64,000 nt of DNA, from contig CAJIZH010000003.1 of assembly GCA_905181875.1 (NCBI GenBank), positions 372,001-436,000 of the forward strand. Direction: 5' to 3'. Positions 35,735 through 45,344 of this stretch are shown here, in pieces. Within the stretch, counting starts at the first letter, position 1. Each line of letters opens with the position of its first letter. The notes below the pieces were generated by a model. It was given only the letters and a program-made list of their open reading frames with translations, had not been told where the DNA came from and did not search any database. This stretch comes from Flavobacteriales bacterium UBA6770 (GTDB lineage: Bacteria > Bacteroidota > Bacteroidia > Flavobacteriales_G > Salibacteraceae). The translations under genes were made by a program, and so were the position numbers.

Positions 35735-36355
35735 CTATTTTCTCCGCTCTATTTCATCTCGAATTTTTGAAGCGAACTCATAGTCTTCTTTTGAAAGTGC
35801 GTCGTGAAGTATTTCAGCCAGTTGCTCAGCTGTTTTACTTTGAATAGGGTCGCTTGATGAAGTTTTCGTTTCAGCATCGCTCAACGCATCTGCTATATCT
35901 TGTTCCACATTGGAGTGAGCGGGCCTAATCTCAGCATCTTCATCGATTATAACTCCAGCATCTTTTAAAATGAATTCGTGTGTATAAACGGGACATTTAA
36001 ACCGCACAGACAATGCAATTGCGTCTGAGGTTCTTGCATCAACTTCTGACACCAGTCCATTTTTATCCACACAAATCAATCGTGCAAAAAAAACCCCCTC
36101 TTGAAGGTTATATATTATGACTTCTTTAATGTCAATTTTGAACTCATCGGCAAAGGTTTTGAAAACATCATGAGTTAATGGACGGCTTGGTTTCATTGAT
36201 TCCAACTCAATGGCGATTGCCTGAGCTTCAAAAGAACCAATGATAATCGGGAGACTCCTTTTACCACCTGTCTCGCTCAACACAAGGGCGTAAGCCCCCG
36301 TTTGAGCCTGACTATATGATAGTCCAGATATTTCTAATCTGATTTTGTCTTCCAT
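35735..36355 (-). CDS. Bifunctional nuclease-family protein (DUF151) with UVR motif
   Basis: This 206-residue protein has an N-terminal bifunctional nuclease (DUF151) domain. The start reads KIRLEISGLSYSQ, followed by YALVLSETGGKRSLPIIIG and FKCPVYTHEF. The C-terminus carries a UVR-type segment ALSKEDYEFASKIRDEIERRK that can mediate UvrB- or Clp-like contacts. Homologues in Bacteroidota are common but the exact nuclease activity is not well established. Lies between etfA and the nucleoside transporter, same direction. Intact. Confidence 0.85.
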   Translation of the reverse strand: MEDKIRLEISGLSYSQAQTGAYALVLSETGGKRSLPIIIGSFEAQAIAIELESMKPSRPLTHDVFKTFADEFKIDIKEVIIYNLQEGVFFARLICVDKNGLVSEVDARTSDAIALSVRFKCPVYTHEFILKDAGVIIDEDAEIRPAHSNVEQDIADALSDAETKTSSSDPIQSKTAEQLAEILHDALSKEDYEFASKIRDEIERRK

Positions 36356-36370
36356 CTAAATTACTTACAA

Positions 36371-37327
36371 TTAGTTTAACGCTTTAGCAGCAGCAACTAA
36401 TTTTGGTACAACTTCAAAAGCATCTCCTACGATACCGTAGTCAGCAGCCTTAAAAAAAGGTGCTTCCGGATCTTTGTTGATTACAACAATTACTTTCGAG
36501 CGATTGACTCCAGCTAAATGCTGAATAGCACCCGATATTCCAATTGCAATATAAAGATTAGGGCTAATTGCAACTCCAGTTTGACCAACATGCTCGTGAT
36601 GTGGTCTCCAACCAATATCAGCGACTGGTCTTGAACAAGCGGTGGCCGCTCCTAAAACCGAAGCTAATTCCTCAACCATTCCCCAGTTTTCAGGCCCTTT
36701 AAGTCCACGACCAGCACTAACAACTAGCTCTGCTTCATTAAGATCAATTTTACCTTCTCCACCTTTCTTCTTAAATTCTTTAATTGTCATTTTTGCAGTT
36801 CCTAAGTCAGAACTATCAACAATTACTTCAGCCTTATAATCTGTTGTTATTACATCCAATGAGTTTGGAAGAAGAGACAAAACTGCTTTTTCAGAATTTA
36901 CTTTATAATTTGCAAAAGCTTTTCCCGAGAAAACTGACTTCTTAACTGTAAAACCACTATCAAAATTTGGTAATTCAACAACTCCAGAAACAATTGCCGC
37001 ATTCAGTTTTGCAGCAACTCTTGGAGCAACTGCCTTACCAGAAAAATCATGACTAAAAACTACGATTGACGCTGAATTAGATTCAACTAAATTTGAAACT
37101 AACGAAGCTATTTGTGAATTATCAGCGTTCTCCGTATAGTTACTTACAACCTTACTGGCTCCATAATTGCCTGTTAATTCTAATACTTCATTCGATAATT
37201 TACCGCAAGAAACAGCAATACAATCCACTCCTTTAACAGAAGCAATATTCGCTGCATAATTCACAGCTTCGAGCGATGATTTCACAAACGCCCCATCCTT
37301 ATTATCTAAAAAAACTATAACACTCAT
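36371..37327 (-). CDS. etfA: Electron transfer flavoprotein alpha subunit
   Basis: This 318-residue subunit binds FAD and passes electrons from acyl-CoA dehydrogenases to the respiratory chain. The C-terminal FAD site is seen in SAGRGLKGPENWGMVEELA, GATAACSRPVADIGW and HVGQTGVAISPNLYIAIG. The start MSVIVFLDNKDG matches the family. Two bases separate it from etfB, its partner, in one operon. Length and motifs are normal. Confidence 0.97.
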   Translation of the reverse strand: MSVIVFLDNKDGAFVKSSLEAVNYAANIASVKGVDCIAVSCGKLSNEVLELTGNYGASKVVSNYTENADNSQIASLVSNLVESNSASIVVFSHDFSGKAVAPRVAAKLNAAIVSGVVELPNFDSGFTVKKSVFSGKAFANYKVNSEKAVLSLLPNSLDVITTDYKAEVIVDSSDLGTAKMTIKEFKKKGGEGKIDLNEAELVVSAGRGLKGPENWGMVEELASVLGAATACSRPVADIGWRPHHEHVGQTGVAISPNLYIAIGISGAIQHLAGVNRSKVIVVINKDPEAPFFKAADYGIVGDAFEVVPKLVAAAKALN

Positions 37328-37329
37328 CT

Positions 37330-38070
37330 TTAAATCGCTTTGGCTTCGTTTCTTAATAGACTAATTAATTCTTCTGCATTGTCAGGATCAACATATTTAC
37401 ACCCCGACTTGGCTGCTGGTAAACTGTACCCAACCACTTCGCAATTATTAGTAGCACCAGAGCCAGGTATGACTTCTAATTTCTTGGTTCTTGCGGCCAT
37501 AATACCTCGCATGTTAGGAATACGTTGTTCAGCCATACCTTTAGCTGCACTCAACACCATAGGTAAATTAGCTTCTAAAACCTCCGTCCCGCCTTGCACA
37601 TCACATTCAATAGTTGCTATAGTTCCGTTAATCTCTAATTTAATAGCTTGTGATGCAAAAGCGATATCCATAAACTCCGCAATTAAACCTGGAACCTGAG
37701 CTCCATTATAACTGATAGTCTCTTTACCGCATAAAATCAAATCATAACCTTTCTCAGATGCATAATTTGAAATTTCTTGAGCAACCGCAAATGCGTCTAA
37801 TGCTTCAGAGTCAATTCTTATTGCATCATCAGCACCTATAGCGAGCGCTTTTCTAATTATAGGATCGTTTTCTGCTCCGCCTACAGCAATTGCAGTAACC
37901 GTTCCTCCCATTTGTTCTTTTAATTCTAACCCTCTTACCAATGCGTACCATTCATCATAAGGATTTACTATAAACTGCACTCCAGCTTCATTAAACTTAG
38001 AGTTTTCATCAGTAAATGCAATTTTTGACGTGGTATCTGGGGCCTTACTTATACACACTAAAATCTTCAT
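37330..38070 (-). CDS. etfB: Electron transfer flavoprotein beta subunit
   Basis: This 246-residue subunit carries the AMP/FAD-adjacent fold of ETF and is encoded before etfA. The family start is MKILVCISKAPDTTSKI at 38070; an in-frame ATG at 38106 overlaps the promoter -7 box and is therefore rejected. FIVNPYDEWYALVRGLELKE, DLILCGKETI and AANLPMVLSAAK-like motifs are present. Together with EtfA it forms the electron carrier for fatty-acid or amino-acid oxidation. Confidence 0.96.
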   Translation of the reverse strand: MKILVCISKAPDTTSKIAFTDENSKFNEAGVQFIVNPYDEWYALVRGLELKEQMGGTVTAIAVGGAENDPIIRKALAIGADDAIRIDSEALDAFAVAQEISNYASEKGYDLILCGKETISYNGAQVPGLIAEFMDIAFASQAIKLEINGTIATIECDVQGGTEVLEANLPMVLSAAKGMAEQRIPNMRGIMAARTKKLEVIPGSGATNNCEVVGYSLPAAKSGCKYVDPDNAEELISLLRNEAKAI

Positions 38071-38103
38071 ATAACAGCTATTTAAGCACCTTTTTATTAG
38101 TTG

Positions 38104-38111
38104 CAAAAGTA
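38104..38111 (-). promoter_or_regulatory. -7 element of the etfBA promoter
   Basis: TACTTTTG on the minus strand, about 34 bases upstream of the etfB ATG at 38070. It supports the shorter start. Confidence 0.6.
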
Positions 38112-38172
38112 CATAAAAGCCCTTGTTTAGAAAATAGTATTCATTATAGTAAATAGTCTAATAAAAAGTTGG

Positions 38173-38201
38173 TTTGACCTAAAGTGATATTCCTATTTTT
38201 G
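38173..38201 (+). promoter_or_regulatory. Promoter of pdhB
   Basis: TTTG (38173-38176), 17 bases, TATTTTTG (38194-38201): a full consensus match, 24 bases before the ATG. Confidence 0.75.
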
Positions 38202-38225
38202 TGAGTTGCAAAATTCAAAATAATT

Positions 38226-39203
38226 ATGAGAGTAATTCAATTCAGAGATGCGCTTAACGAAGCGATGAACGAAGAAATGAGAAGAGACGAAAACGTCTAC
38301 TTAATGGGCGAAGAAGTTGCTGAATACAATGGTGCATATAAAGTTAGTCAAGGTATGCTTGATGAATTTGGCCCCAAGCGAGTTATTGATACACCGATAG
38401 CGGAATTGGGTTTTGCAGGAATTGCTGTAGGATCAGCAATGAATGGTTTACGTCCAATTGTAGAGTTTATGACTTGGAATTTTGCAATTTTAGCGGCCGA
38501 TCAAATTATAAATAGTGCAGCCAAAATGTTACAAATGTCTGGTGGCCAATTTAATGTCCCTATCGTATTTAGAGGCGGAAACGGAACTGCTGGTCAATTA
38601 GGAGCCACGCATTCTCAAAGTTTTGAAGCGTTTTATGCTCATGTTCCTGGTCTAAAAGTAATTACTCCATCAAATCCATACGATGCTAAGGGACTTTTGA
38701 AAGCAGCAATTCGCGATGACAATCCAGTTATTTTCTTAGAATCTGAGAGAATGTATGGAGAAAAGGGTGAAGTTCCTGAAGGCGAATATGTTTTACCAAT
38801 TGGTAAAGCCAGTATTAGAAGGCAAGGATCTGACTGCACTATCGTAAGCTTTGGGAAAATTATTAAAATTGCAGAAGAAGCCGCTGAAACATTAGCTAAG
38901 GAGGGAATCAACGTAGAAATAATTGATTTAAGAACAATACGTCCTTGGGATGAGGAATGTGTAATTAATTCTGTCAAGAAAACTAACAGATTGTTAATAG
39001 TAGAAGAATCTTGGCCTGTAGCTTCAATAGCCTCAGAAATCACTTACCGAGTTCAACGTGAAGCATTTGATTATTTGGATGCACCAATTAAAAGGTTAAC
39101 TCAATCTGACACACCATTTGCATTTTCACCAACACTTATAGAAGAAGCATTACCGCATCCAAAAGATGTCTTTGATGCTGTAAAATCGTTAATGTACAGG
39201 TAG
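38226..39203 (+). CDS. pdhB: Pyruvate dehydrogenase E1 component, beta subunit
   Basis: This 325-residue subunit pairs with an E1 alpha subunit (not in the window) to decarboxylate pyruvate with thiamine diphosphate. It begins MRVIQFRDALNEAMNEEM; the cofactor-contacting Glu region is VYLMGEEVAEYNGAYKVSQG, and the conserved GNGTAGQLGATHSQ and LLIVEESWPVASIASEI follow. A branched-chain 2-oxoacid specificity cannot be excluded but the features fit PDH best. Single gene with a strong promoter of its own; the 3' flank is degenerate DNA. Confidence 0.93.
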   Translation: MRVIQFRDALNEAMNEEMRRDENVYLMGEEVAEYNGAYKVSQGMLDEFGPKRVIDTPIAELGFAGIAVGSAMNGLRPIVEFMTWNFAILAADQIINSAAKMLQMSGGQFNVPIVFRGGNGTAGQLGATHSQSFEAFYAHVPGLKVITPSNPYDAKGLLKAAIRDDNPVIFLESERMYGEKGEVPEGEYVLPIGKASIRRQGSDCTIVSFGKIIKIAEEAAETLAKEGINVEIIDLRTIRPWDEECVINSVKKTNRLLIVEESWPVASIASEITYRVQREAFDYLDAPIKRLTQSDTPFAFSPTLIEEALPHPKDVFDAVKSLMYR

Positions 39204-39329
39204 CATATTATGATTGTTAACAGTTTTAATTGTTACTTCAAAATGCACGAATCTCCTTCTTACCTAACACACCTCATTTGGTATTTGTTTCTAATGTTAT
39301 AAAAATAACTTCGTTACAATCGATTCAAT

Positions 39330-39889
<560 letters not shown>

Positions 39890-39934
39890 CAAGTCTAAAT
39901 CTTGCTATTTTAACATGAAACAAAATTTTTTAAG

Positions 39935-42175
39935 ATGGATGCATTAACTCAGAATGTAATATATATCGCACCAATTTGCGCAGTAATTGGTTTAGTGATG
40001 ATGGTGATCAAGTCTGCTTGGGTAAAAAAACAATCCGCAGGTAATGACAAAATGAAAGAAATTTCAAAAGCCATCCAAGAGGGTGCTCTTGCATTTCTCA
40101 ACGCAGAATACAGATTGTTATTAATCTTTGTAGTAGTTGCATCCGTTGCACTTTTCGGAATATCAATGATTGTCTCCACCACCAGTTGGATGATTGTTCC
40201 AGCATTTATTTTCGGTGCTATATTTTCCGCTTTGGCAGGTAATATTGGAATGAGAATAGCAACTGCCTCTAACTCTCGAACTGCAGAAGCTGCAAGAACA
40301 AGTCTTCCTGAAGCTCTGAAAGTTTCTTTTTCTGGTGGAACAGTTATGGGTCTTGGTGTGGCAAGTTTAGCTGTAATTGGATTGAGTTTGTTCTTCATGA
40401 TATTCTTAAGTCAATTTATGAGTGAAGGTGGGGATTTTTACAACAATATGACAATTGTTCTTGAAACCTTAGCTGGTTTTTCTCTGGGTGCTGAATCTAT
40501 TGCTCTTTTTGCTCGTGTTGGAGGCGGAATTTACACAAAAGCCGCTGATGTAGGCGCTGATCTTGTAGGCAAAGTAGAAGCTGGTATTCCAGAAGATGAT
40601 CCAAGAAACCCTGCTACAATTGCAGATAACGTAGGTGATAATGTTGGAGATGTTGCTGGTATGGGTGCCGATCTTTTTGGTTCTTATGTTGCTACGGTTT
40701 TAGCTACTATGGTTTTAGGTAACTACATTATTCGCGACATGTCTGCGAATGGTCAATATACAGACTCATTCAATAACATGGGTCCTATCTTACTTCCAAT
40801 CGTAATTGCAGGAGTGGGTATTCTAGCATCTATAATAGGAACCTTCTTTGTGAAAATTTCAAGTAACGATGCCAAGGAAGCTCAAGTGCAAAAAGCACTT
40901 GATACTGGAAACTGGGTTTCAATGGGTCTTACCTTAGTAGCATGTTGGTTCTTAATTGACTGGATGTTACCTGAAACTCTCCTAATGAACTTTTTCGGTG
41001 AAGGGTTAAAAGTAATCCCATCTCAACACGTGTTTTACACGGCTTTGATTGGTTTAGCTGTTGGAGGATTAATTTCATATGTAACAGCATACTACACTTC
41101 ATTGGGCAAAAAACCAGTTATGGATATTGTACAAAGTTCCTCTACAGGAGCAGCTACTAATATTATCACAGGTTTAGCTGTAGGTATGAAGTCTACCTTC
41201 GCTTCGGTAATATTATTTGCTGCCGCAATTTATGGTTCATACGAATTAGCTGGTTTTTATGGTGTAGCTCTTGCCGCATCTGCAATGATGGCTACTACAG
41301 CCATGCAGTTAGCAATTGACGCATTTGGACCTATTGCTGATAATGCTGGTGGAGTTGCTGAAATGAGTGAACTTCCAAAAGAAGTACGTGAGCGTACAGA
41401 TATTTTAGATTCTGTAGGGAATACTACTGCCGCTGTCGGAAAAGGATTTGCGATTGCATCTGCTGCACTTACCTCTTTAGCATTATTCGCTGCCTACGTA
41501 ACCTTCACTGGAATTGATGGTATCAATATTTTCAAAGCTGATGTATTAGCAATGTTATTTGTTGGTGGAATGATTCCTGTTGTTTTTTCTGCTCTAGCAA
41601 TGGAATCTGTAGGCAAAGCGGCAATGGAAATGGTGCAGGAAGTTAGACGTCAGTTTAGAGAAATTCCCGGTATTATGGAAGGTACTGGTACGCCAGAATA
41701 TGCTAAATGTGTTGATATTTCAACCAAGGCTGCATTAAGAGAAATGATTTTACCTGGTTTATTGACGATAATTACACCTATCGTGGTCGGTTTACTTTTT
41801 GGCGCTGAACCACTTGGAGGCTATATGGCTGGAGTTTGTGTTTCAGGTGTTATGTGGGCTATTTTCCAGAATAACGCTGGTGGAGCTTGGGATAATGCTA
41901 AAAAATCATTTGAAGCTGGTGTTATGATTGATGGTAAAATGACTTTCAAAGGGTCTGATGCGCATGACGCTGCAGTGACTGGAGATACAGTTGGTGATCC
42001 ATTTAAAGATACTTCTGGTCCTTCAATGAACATACTAATTAAGCTTACTTGTTTAGTTGGCTTGGTAATCGCTCCAATATTAGCTCAAATGGCTGGAAAT
42101 GGTCATGGTGAAGAAAAACAAGAGGTTGTTAAAGAAGTAGTAATCGAAAAAATCGTTGAAGATGAAGTTAAGTAG
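39935..42175 (+). CDS. hppA: Membrane-bound pyrophosphatase, K+-dependent type
   Basis: This 746-residue ion pump couples pyrophosphate hydrolysis to H+ or Na+ transport. The family signature [19 protein letters not shown] and the upstream [17 protein letters not shown] are complete. The stretch [14 protein letters not shown] contains the Ala that marks K+-dependent enzymes; K+-independent ones have Lys there (GNTTKA). About 15-16 membrane segments are expected. Whether it pumps H+, Na+ or both cannot be decided from the motifs I can see. Ends [21 protein letters not shown], a charged tail. The stop overlaps the YceI-like gene by 14 bases. Confidence 0.95.
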   Translation: MDALTQNVIYIAPICAVIGLVMMVIKSAWVKKQSAGNDKMKEISKAIQEGALAFLNAEYRLLLIFVVVASVALFGISMIVSTTSWMIVPAFIFGAIFSALAGNIGMRIATASNSRTAEAARTSLPEALKVSFSGGTVMGLGVASLAVIGLSLFFMIFLSQFMSEGGDFYNNMTIVLETLAGFSLGAESIALFARVGGGIYTKAADVGADLVGKVEAGIPEDDPRNPATIADNVGDNVGDVAGMGADLFGSYVATVLATMVLGNYIIRDMSANGQYTDSFNNMGPILLPIVIAGVGILASIIGTFFVKISSNDAKEAQVQKALDTGNWVSMGLTLVACWFLIDWMLPETLLMNFFGEGLKVIPSQHVFYTALIGLAVGGLISYVTAYYTSLGKKPVMDIVQSSSTGAATNIITGLAVGMKSTFASVILFAAAIYGSYELAGFYGVALAASAMMATTAMQLAIDAFGPIADNAGGVAEMSELPKEVRERTDILDSVGNTTAAVGKGFAIASAALTSLALFAAYVTFTGIDGINIFKADVLAMLFVGGMIPVVFSALAMESVGKAAMEMVQEVRRQFREIPGIMEGTGTPEYAKCVDISTKAALREMILPGLLTIITPIVVGLLFGAEPLGGYMAGVCVSGVMWAIFQNNAGGAWDNAKKSFEAGVMIDGKMTFKGSDAHDAAVTGDTVGDPFKDTSGPSMNILIKLTCLVGLVIAPILAQMAGNGHGEEKQEVVKEVVIEKIVEDEVK

Positions 42176-42824
42176 TACTATCCTTGCTGGAATAATTGCC
42201 TTAGGAGTAATTTCTTGTGGTGAAGAGACACCAAAAGAGAGAGTGAATAACATAAGCCAAGAAACAAATGAATTAGTTGGTAATTCTATCGGCAAGATTT
42301 ATGAAATTGTTGAGGATGAGTCTTTTATCAAATGGACGGGAAGTAAACCAACAGAGGATCATTTTGGAACTTTAAATATTATTAGTTCTTCTATTGAATT
42401 AAAAGGTAAGTTAATAATGGGTGGTGACATTAATATTGACATGTTCTCCTTGAAGGTTACTGACATAGAAGATGAAGAATCAAATGCCAAATTGTTGGGT
42501 CATTTGAAGGGTGAAGACTTTTTTGCTGTTGATCAGTATCCTATAGCACATTTATTTGTTACAGAATCAGTTATGAATGATACCGCTAGATTGCTACTTG
42601 CTGAGTTAGAGATTAAAGGAATCGTACATCCAGCCGAAATTCGATATGACATCAAGAACAATGATGATATAGCTGTAATCACTGGAACTCATACTTTCGA
42701 TAGAACTATTTACGATATAAAGTACAAGTCAAAAAGTATTTTCGGAGACTTAGGTGATAAGTTTATAAACGATGAAATCAAACTTGAATTCAATATTGTT
42801 TTGAAAGAAGCTAAAATGAATTAG
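42162..42824 (+). CDS. YceI-like lipoprotein
   Basis: This ~220-residue lipoprotein starts at the ATG at 42162 inside the 3' end of hppA (an in-frame TTG at 42156 is less likely). It has a lipoprotein signal ([19 protein letters not shown]) and a YceI-type lipocalin-like barrel (SFIKWTGSKPTEDHFGTLNI, SLKVTDIEDEES, HLKGEDFFAVDQYPIAHL, LEIKGIVHPAE). YceI proteins bind isoprenoid lipids in the periplasm. It is translationally linked to the pyrophosphatase gene. The link may be only positional; function is inferred. Confidence 0.87.
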   Translation: MKLSSTILAGIIALGVISCGEETPKERVNNISQETNELVGNSIGKIYEIVEDESFIKWTGSKPTEDHFGTLNIISSSIELKGKLIMGGDINIDMFSLKVTDIEDEESNAKLLGHLKGEDFFAVDQYPIAHLFVTESVMNDTARLLLAELEIKGIVHPAEIRYDIKNNDDIAVITGTHTFDRTIYDIKYKSKSIFGDLGDKFINDEIKLEFNIVLKEAKMN

Positions 42825-42855
42825 GCTAGACAATAAGAAATTATAAATTTGAGCT

Positions 42856-43854
42856 ATGCAGAATTTTTCTTCATGGCTCTTTTTTTTGCTCTTTATTGGG
42901 CTAGTAAATATTTCTCAGGGCCAAGATTATGTGGATTTGTTTCGGGTTCAGTATAGTAATACGGGAGTCAATGGATTCAAGAACGACACAAGTGGAATTA
43001 AGAATGCGGGATCAAATATTCAAGAATTCGGAGTTGATCTTACTTTGCCAATAAAAATTAACGAGAAATTCGTAATCATCAGTGGCTATTCATTTGACGA
43101 ACTTGAACTTTATCTCTTCCCAAAACAATTAACGGGCCCTGCTTCTACTTATAGAATGCACTCTGCAAAGCTTGGTTTAGCTTGGCAACACAATATAAAT
43201 TGGTCTGGGCAATATCTACTAATTCCGAAAACCACAGGTTCTTTAGATGGAATCAACAACAAAAACAGTCAATTAGCAGCATTAGCTCTAATCAAACAAA
43301 AGAAAAAAGAGAACCTGTTTTACAAATATGGTTTGTACTATAATTCAGAAATTTTCGGGCCATTTTTTGTCCCTTTATTGGGTATTTGGTTTCGAAGTCC
43401 TAACAAGAAATTTGAAATGAATTGGACGCTTCCCGTATGGGCAGATATGAACTATACTTGGAAGCCATGGTTGACAACTGGATTCAACTTCCAATCCTTT
43501 GTACGAACTTTTGATGCGCCAAATTACATTACAAACTGGAGAGGTAAACCAACCGATCAATACATGGTTAAAGCCTCCAATGAAATTTACCTTTACACAC
43601 AATTCAATATCAAAAGAAGTTTTCTTATCCAAACTAAAATTGGTCAATCAATCGGTAGGAAATTCAAACATTACAACTACGGAGATAATGTAGATTGGGG
43701 ATTTAGTGCATTCCGATTTGGAGATAGTCGTGCGCAATTGAATCCAAACCTTAAGGACGGTCTAGTCTTTCAAGTTAGATTTATCTATAGGTTTTGGTTA
43801 GACGAAGAAGCTGGAGGTGAACCCACCTCAAACCTTCTTAATCTAGTGCGTTAA
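42856..43854 (+). CDS. DUF6268 outer-membrane protein
   Basis: This 332-residue exported protein has a signal peptide (about residues 1-22, ending SQGQ) and a beta-rich barrel with alternating aromatic strands: VDLFRVQYSNTGVNGF, EFGVDLTLPIKINEKF, MHSAKLGLAWQHNINW and FFVPLLGIWFRSPNKKFEM. This pattern fits the DUF6268 family of Bacteroidota outer-membrane proteins. The role is unknown. It ends one base before the stop of the deoxynucleoside kinase gene on the other strand. Confidence 0.8.
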   Translation: MQNFSSWLFFLLFIGLVNISQGQDYVDLFRVQYSNTGVNGFKNDTSGIKNAGSNIQEFGVDLTLPIKINEKFVIISGYSFDELELYLFPKQLTGPASTYRMHSAKLGLAWQHNINWSGQYLLIPKTTGSLDGINNKNSQLAALALIKQKKKENLFYKYGLYYNSEIFGPFFVPLLGIWFRSPNKKFEMNWTLPVWADMNYTWKPWLTTGFNFQSFVRTFDAPNYITNWRGKPTDQYMVKASNEIYLYTQFNIKRSFLIQTKIGQSIGRKFKHYNYGDNVDWGFSAFRFGDSRAQLNPNLKDGLVFQVRFIYRFWLDEEAGGEPTSNLLNLVR

Positions 43855-44469
43855 TTAAAATAATCCGTGAAGCTCAGCGTCAATCATAGAAATGATTTTA
43901 CCTAAGTCTTCTTTATCTTCTTTAAAGTTGTTGTCGTCAACATTTACAACGATCACTCTGCCTTTATTGTAAGTAGATATCCACGCTTCGTAACGCTCGT
44001 TTAAACGCTTTAGGTAATCCAATCTAATTTGCTCTTCATATTCTCTACCTCTAGCCTGAATTTGGCTTACTAATGTGGGAACTGAAGCTCTTAGGTAGAT
44101 TAACAAATCTGGAGGAGCAATGAAGGTCTCCATAAGATTGAAAAGAGAAAAGTAGTTTTCGAAATCTCGAGTGGTCATGAGACCCATTGCATGCAAGTTA
44201 GGAGCAAAAATGAAAGCATCTTCATAAATCGTTCGATCTTGAATTACATACTTACCCGATTCCTTTATCTCTTGAATTTGTGCAAAGCGACTGTTTAAAT
44301 AGTAAATCTGCAAGTTGAAAGACCAACGCTGCATATCACTGTAAAAATCATTTAGATATGGATTATCATCAACATCCTCAAAATGGGCATCCCACTTGTA
44401 GTGTTTTGACAATAGTGTAGTTAACGTTGTTTTTCCTGACCCTATATTTCCTGCGACCGCAATATGCAT
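43855..44469 (-). CDS. Deoxynucleoside kinase
   Basis: This 204-residue kinase phosphorylates deoxynucleosides for salvage. The P-loop GNIGSGKTTL is at the start (HIAVAGNIGSGKT), followed by the substrate-binding EDVDDNPYLNDFYSDMQRW, the YVIQDRTIYEDAFIFA Asp-Arg motif and the lid IQARGREYEE. A second, related kinase is encoded at 50718. Bordered by convergent DUF6268 and by the beta-propeller-like gene on the same strand. Confidence 0.93.
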   Translation of the reverse strand: MHIAVAGNIGSGKTTLTTLLSKHYKWDAHFEDVDDNPYLNDFYSDMQRWSFNLQIYYLNSRFAQIQEIKESGKYVIQDRTIYEDAFIFAPNLHAMGLMTTRDFENYFSLFNLMETFIAPPDLLIYLRASVPTLVSQIQARGREYEEQIRLDYLKRLNERYEAWISTYNKGRVIVVNVDDNNFKEDKEDLGKIISMIDAELHGLF

Positions 44470-44537
44470 TTTTATCTTTTTTGAAGCACACTAAATTAAA
44501 AAAACTGGCAGCTAGAACAGTGAAAAGTTCTTAACAA

Positions 44538-45344
44538 TTAACGCTTGTATTCAAACAATTTTAACTCTTTATCATTAAGGATATTAAGCTGGTTTTTAGT
44601 TATAACAACGCTCTTATTTTCCTTCTCGAATTTAAACAGTGTATCGAACTTTAGTTCCTTGGTGTCAAAACTTATATAGTACTGGTCTTTGGTGTGAAAA
44701 ATGTGATGCTCTTTTATTTGAAAATAATCCACATTTTTAATTAATATCGTTTTATAATATGCTCCGAAATTATCAAATACAAGAATGCCTCTTTTAGGAT
44801 CGTTTAGGTAAACCCAGTTATTATATTCTCGCATAAAATTGGGTTGAGGAGCAAAGCCAAGTACTTGCATTAGATTGCCACTTTTTGAAGTAAATTTTCC
44901 GTTTTGATCTACTCTAGTTAATTCAAACCGTGTTTGATCAAACAACCAAACACCCATACCATGGCTCGTGCAAGCAAGGGTCACTTGGTCAAAGCCTATT
45001 TCTTCTAAAGAAAGTTTCTTTCCTTTTTCTGCTAACTGATTATCTAGAAATATTACTTGAGAAAGGTCTTTAAAGAAAAGCAATAACTCTAATCCATTAC
45101 TTGCATCTAGGTCACTTATGTTCCCGTATAACTTGTTGCTATTTCTGACTATGAACTTTCCTGCAGGATCTAGCAAGCTAATTTCATTTTGACTTACTAA
45201 GTAAAGTTTCCCGAAATTATCGACTCGAAGTAGTGCGGCGTCTGTTGGAACTTTAGCGATTAGCTTTAGTTCTTGACCTGATGTATTTAAGACACAAACA
45301 ATCAATAAAATACTTCCTAACAGCTTATACCAAACCCAACTCAT
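44538..45344 (-). CDS. Exported beta-propeller-like protein of unknown function
   Basis: This 268-residue protein has a signal peptide (about residues 1-23, ending TSGQ) and repeated short strands with Asp/Gly-rich turns (LYLVSQNEISLLDPAGKF, ISDLDASNGLELLLFF, WVYLNDPKRGILVFDNFG). This is consistent with a small beta-propeller. I do not recognise a named family, though similar genes commonly flank GH3 and deoxynucleoside kinase genes in Flavobacteriales. It overlaps the GH3 gene by 20 bases and is likely cotranscribed with it. Confidence 0.75.
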   Translation of the reverse strand: MSWVWYKLLGSILLIVCVLNTSGQELKLIAKVPTDAALLRVDNFGKLYLVSQNEISLLDPAGKFIVRNSNKLYGNISDLDASNGLELLLFFKDLSQVIFLDNQLAEKGKKLSLEEIGFDQVTLACTSHGMGVWLFDQTRFELTRVDQNGKFTSKSGNLMQVLGFAPQPNFMREYNNWVYLNDPKRGILVFDNFGAYYKTILIKNVDYFQIKEHHIFHTKDQYYISFDTKELKFDTLFKFEKENKSVVITKNQLNILNDKELKLFEYKR

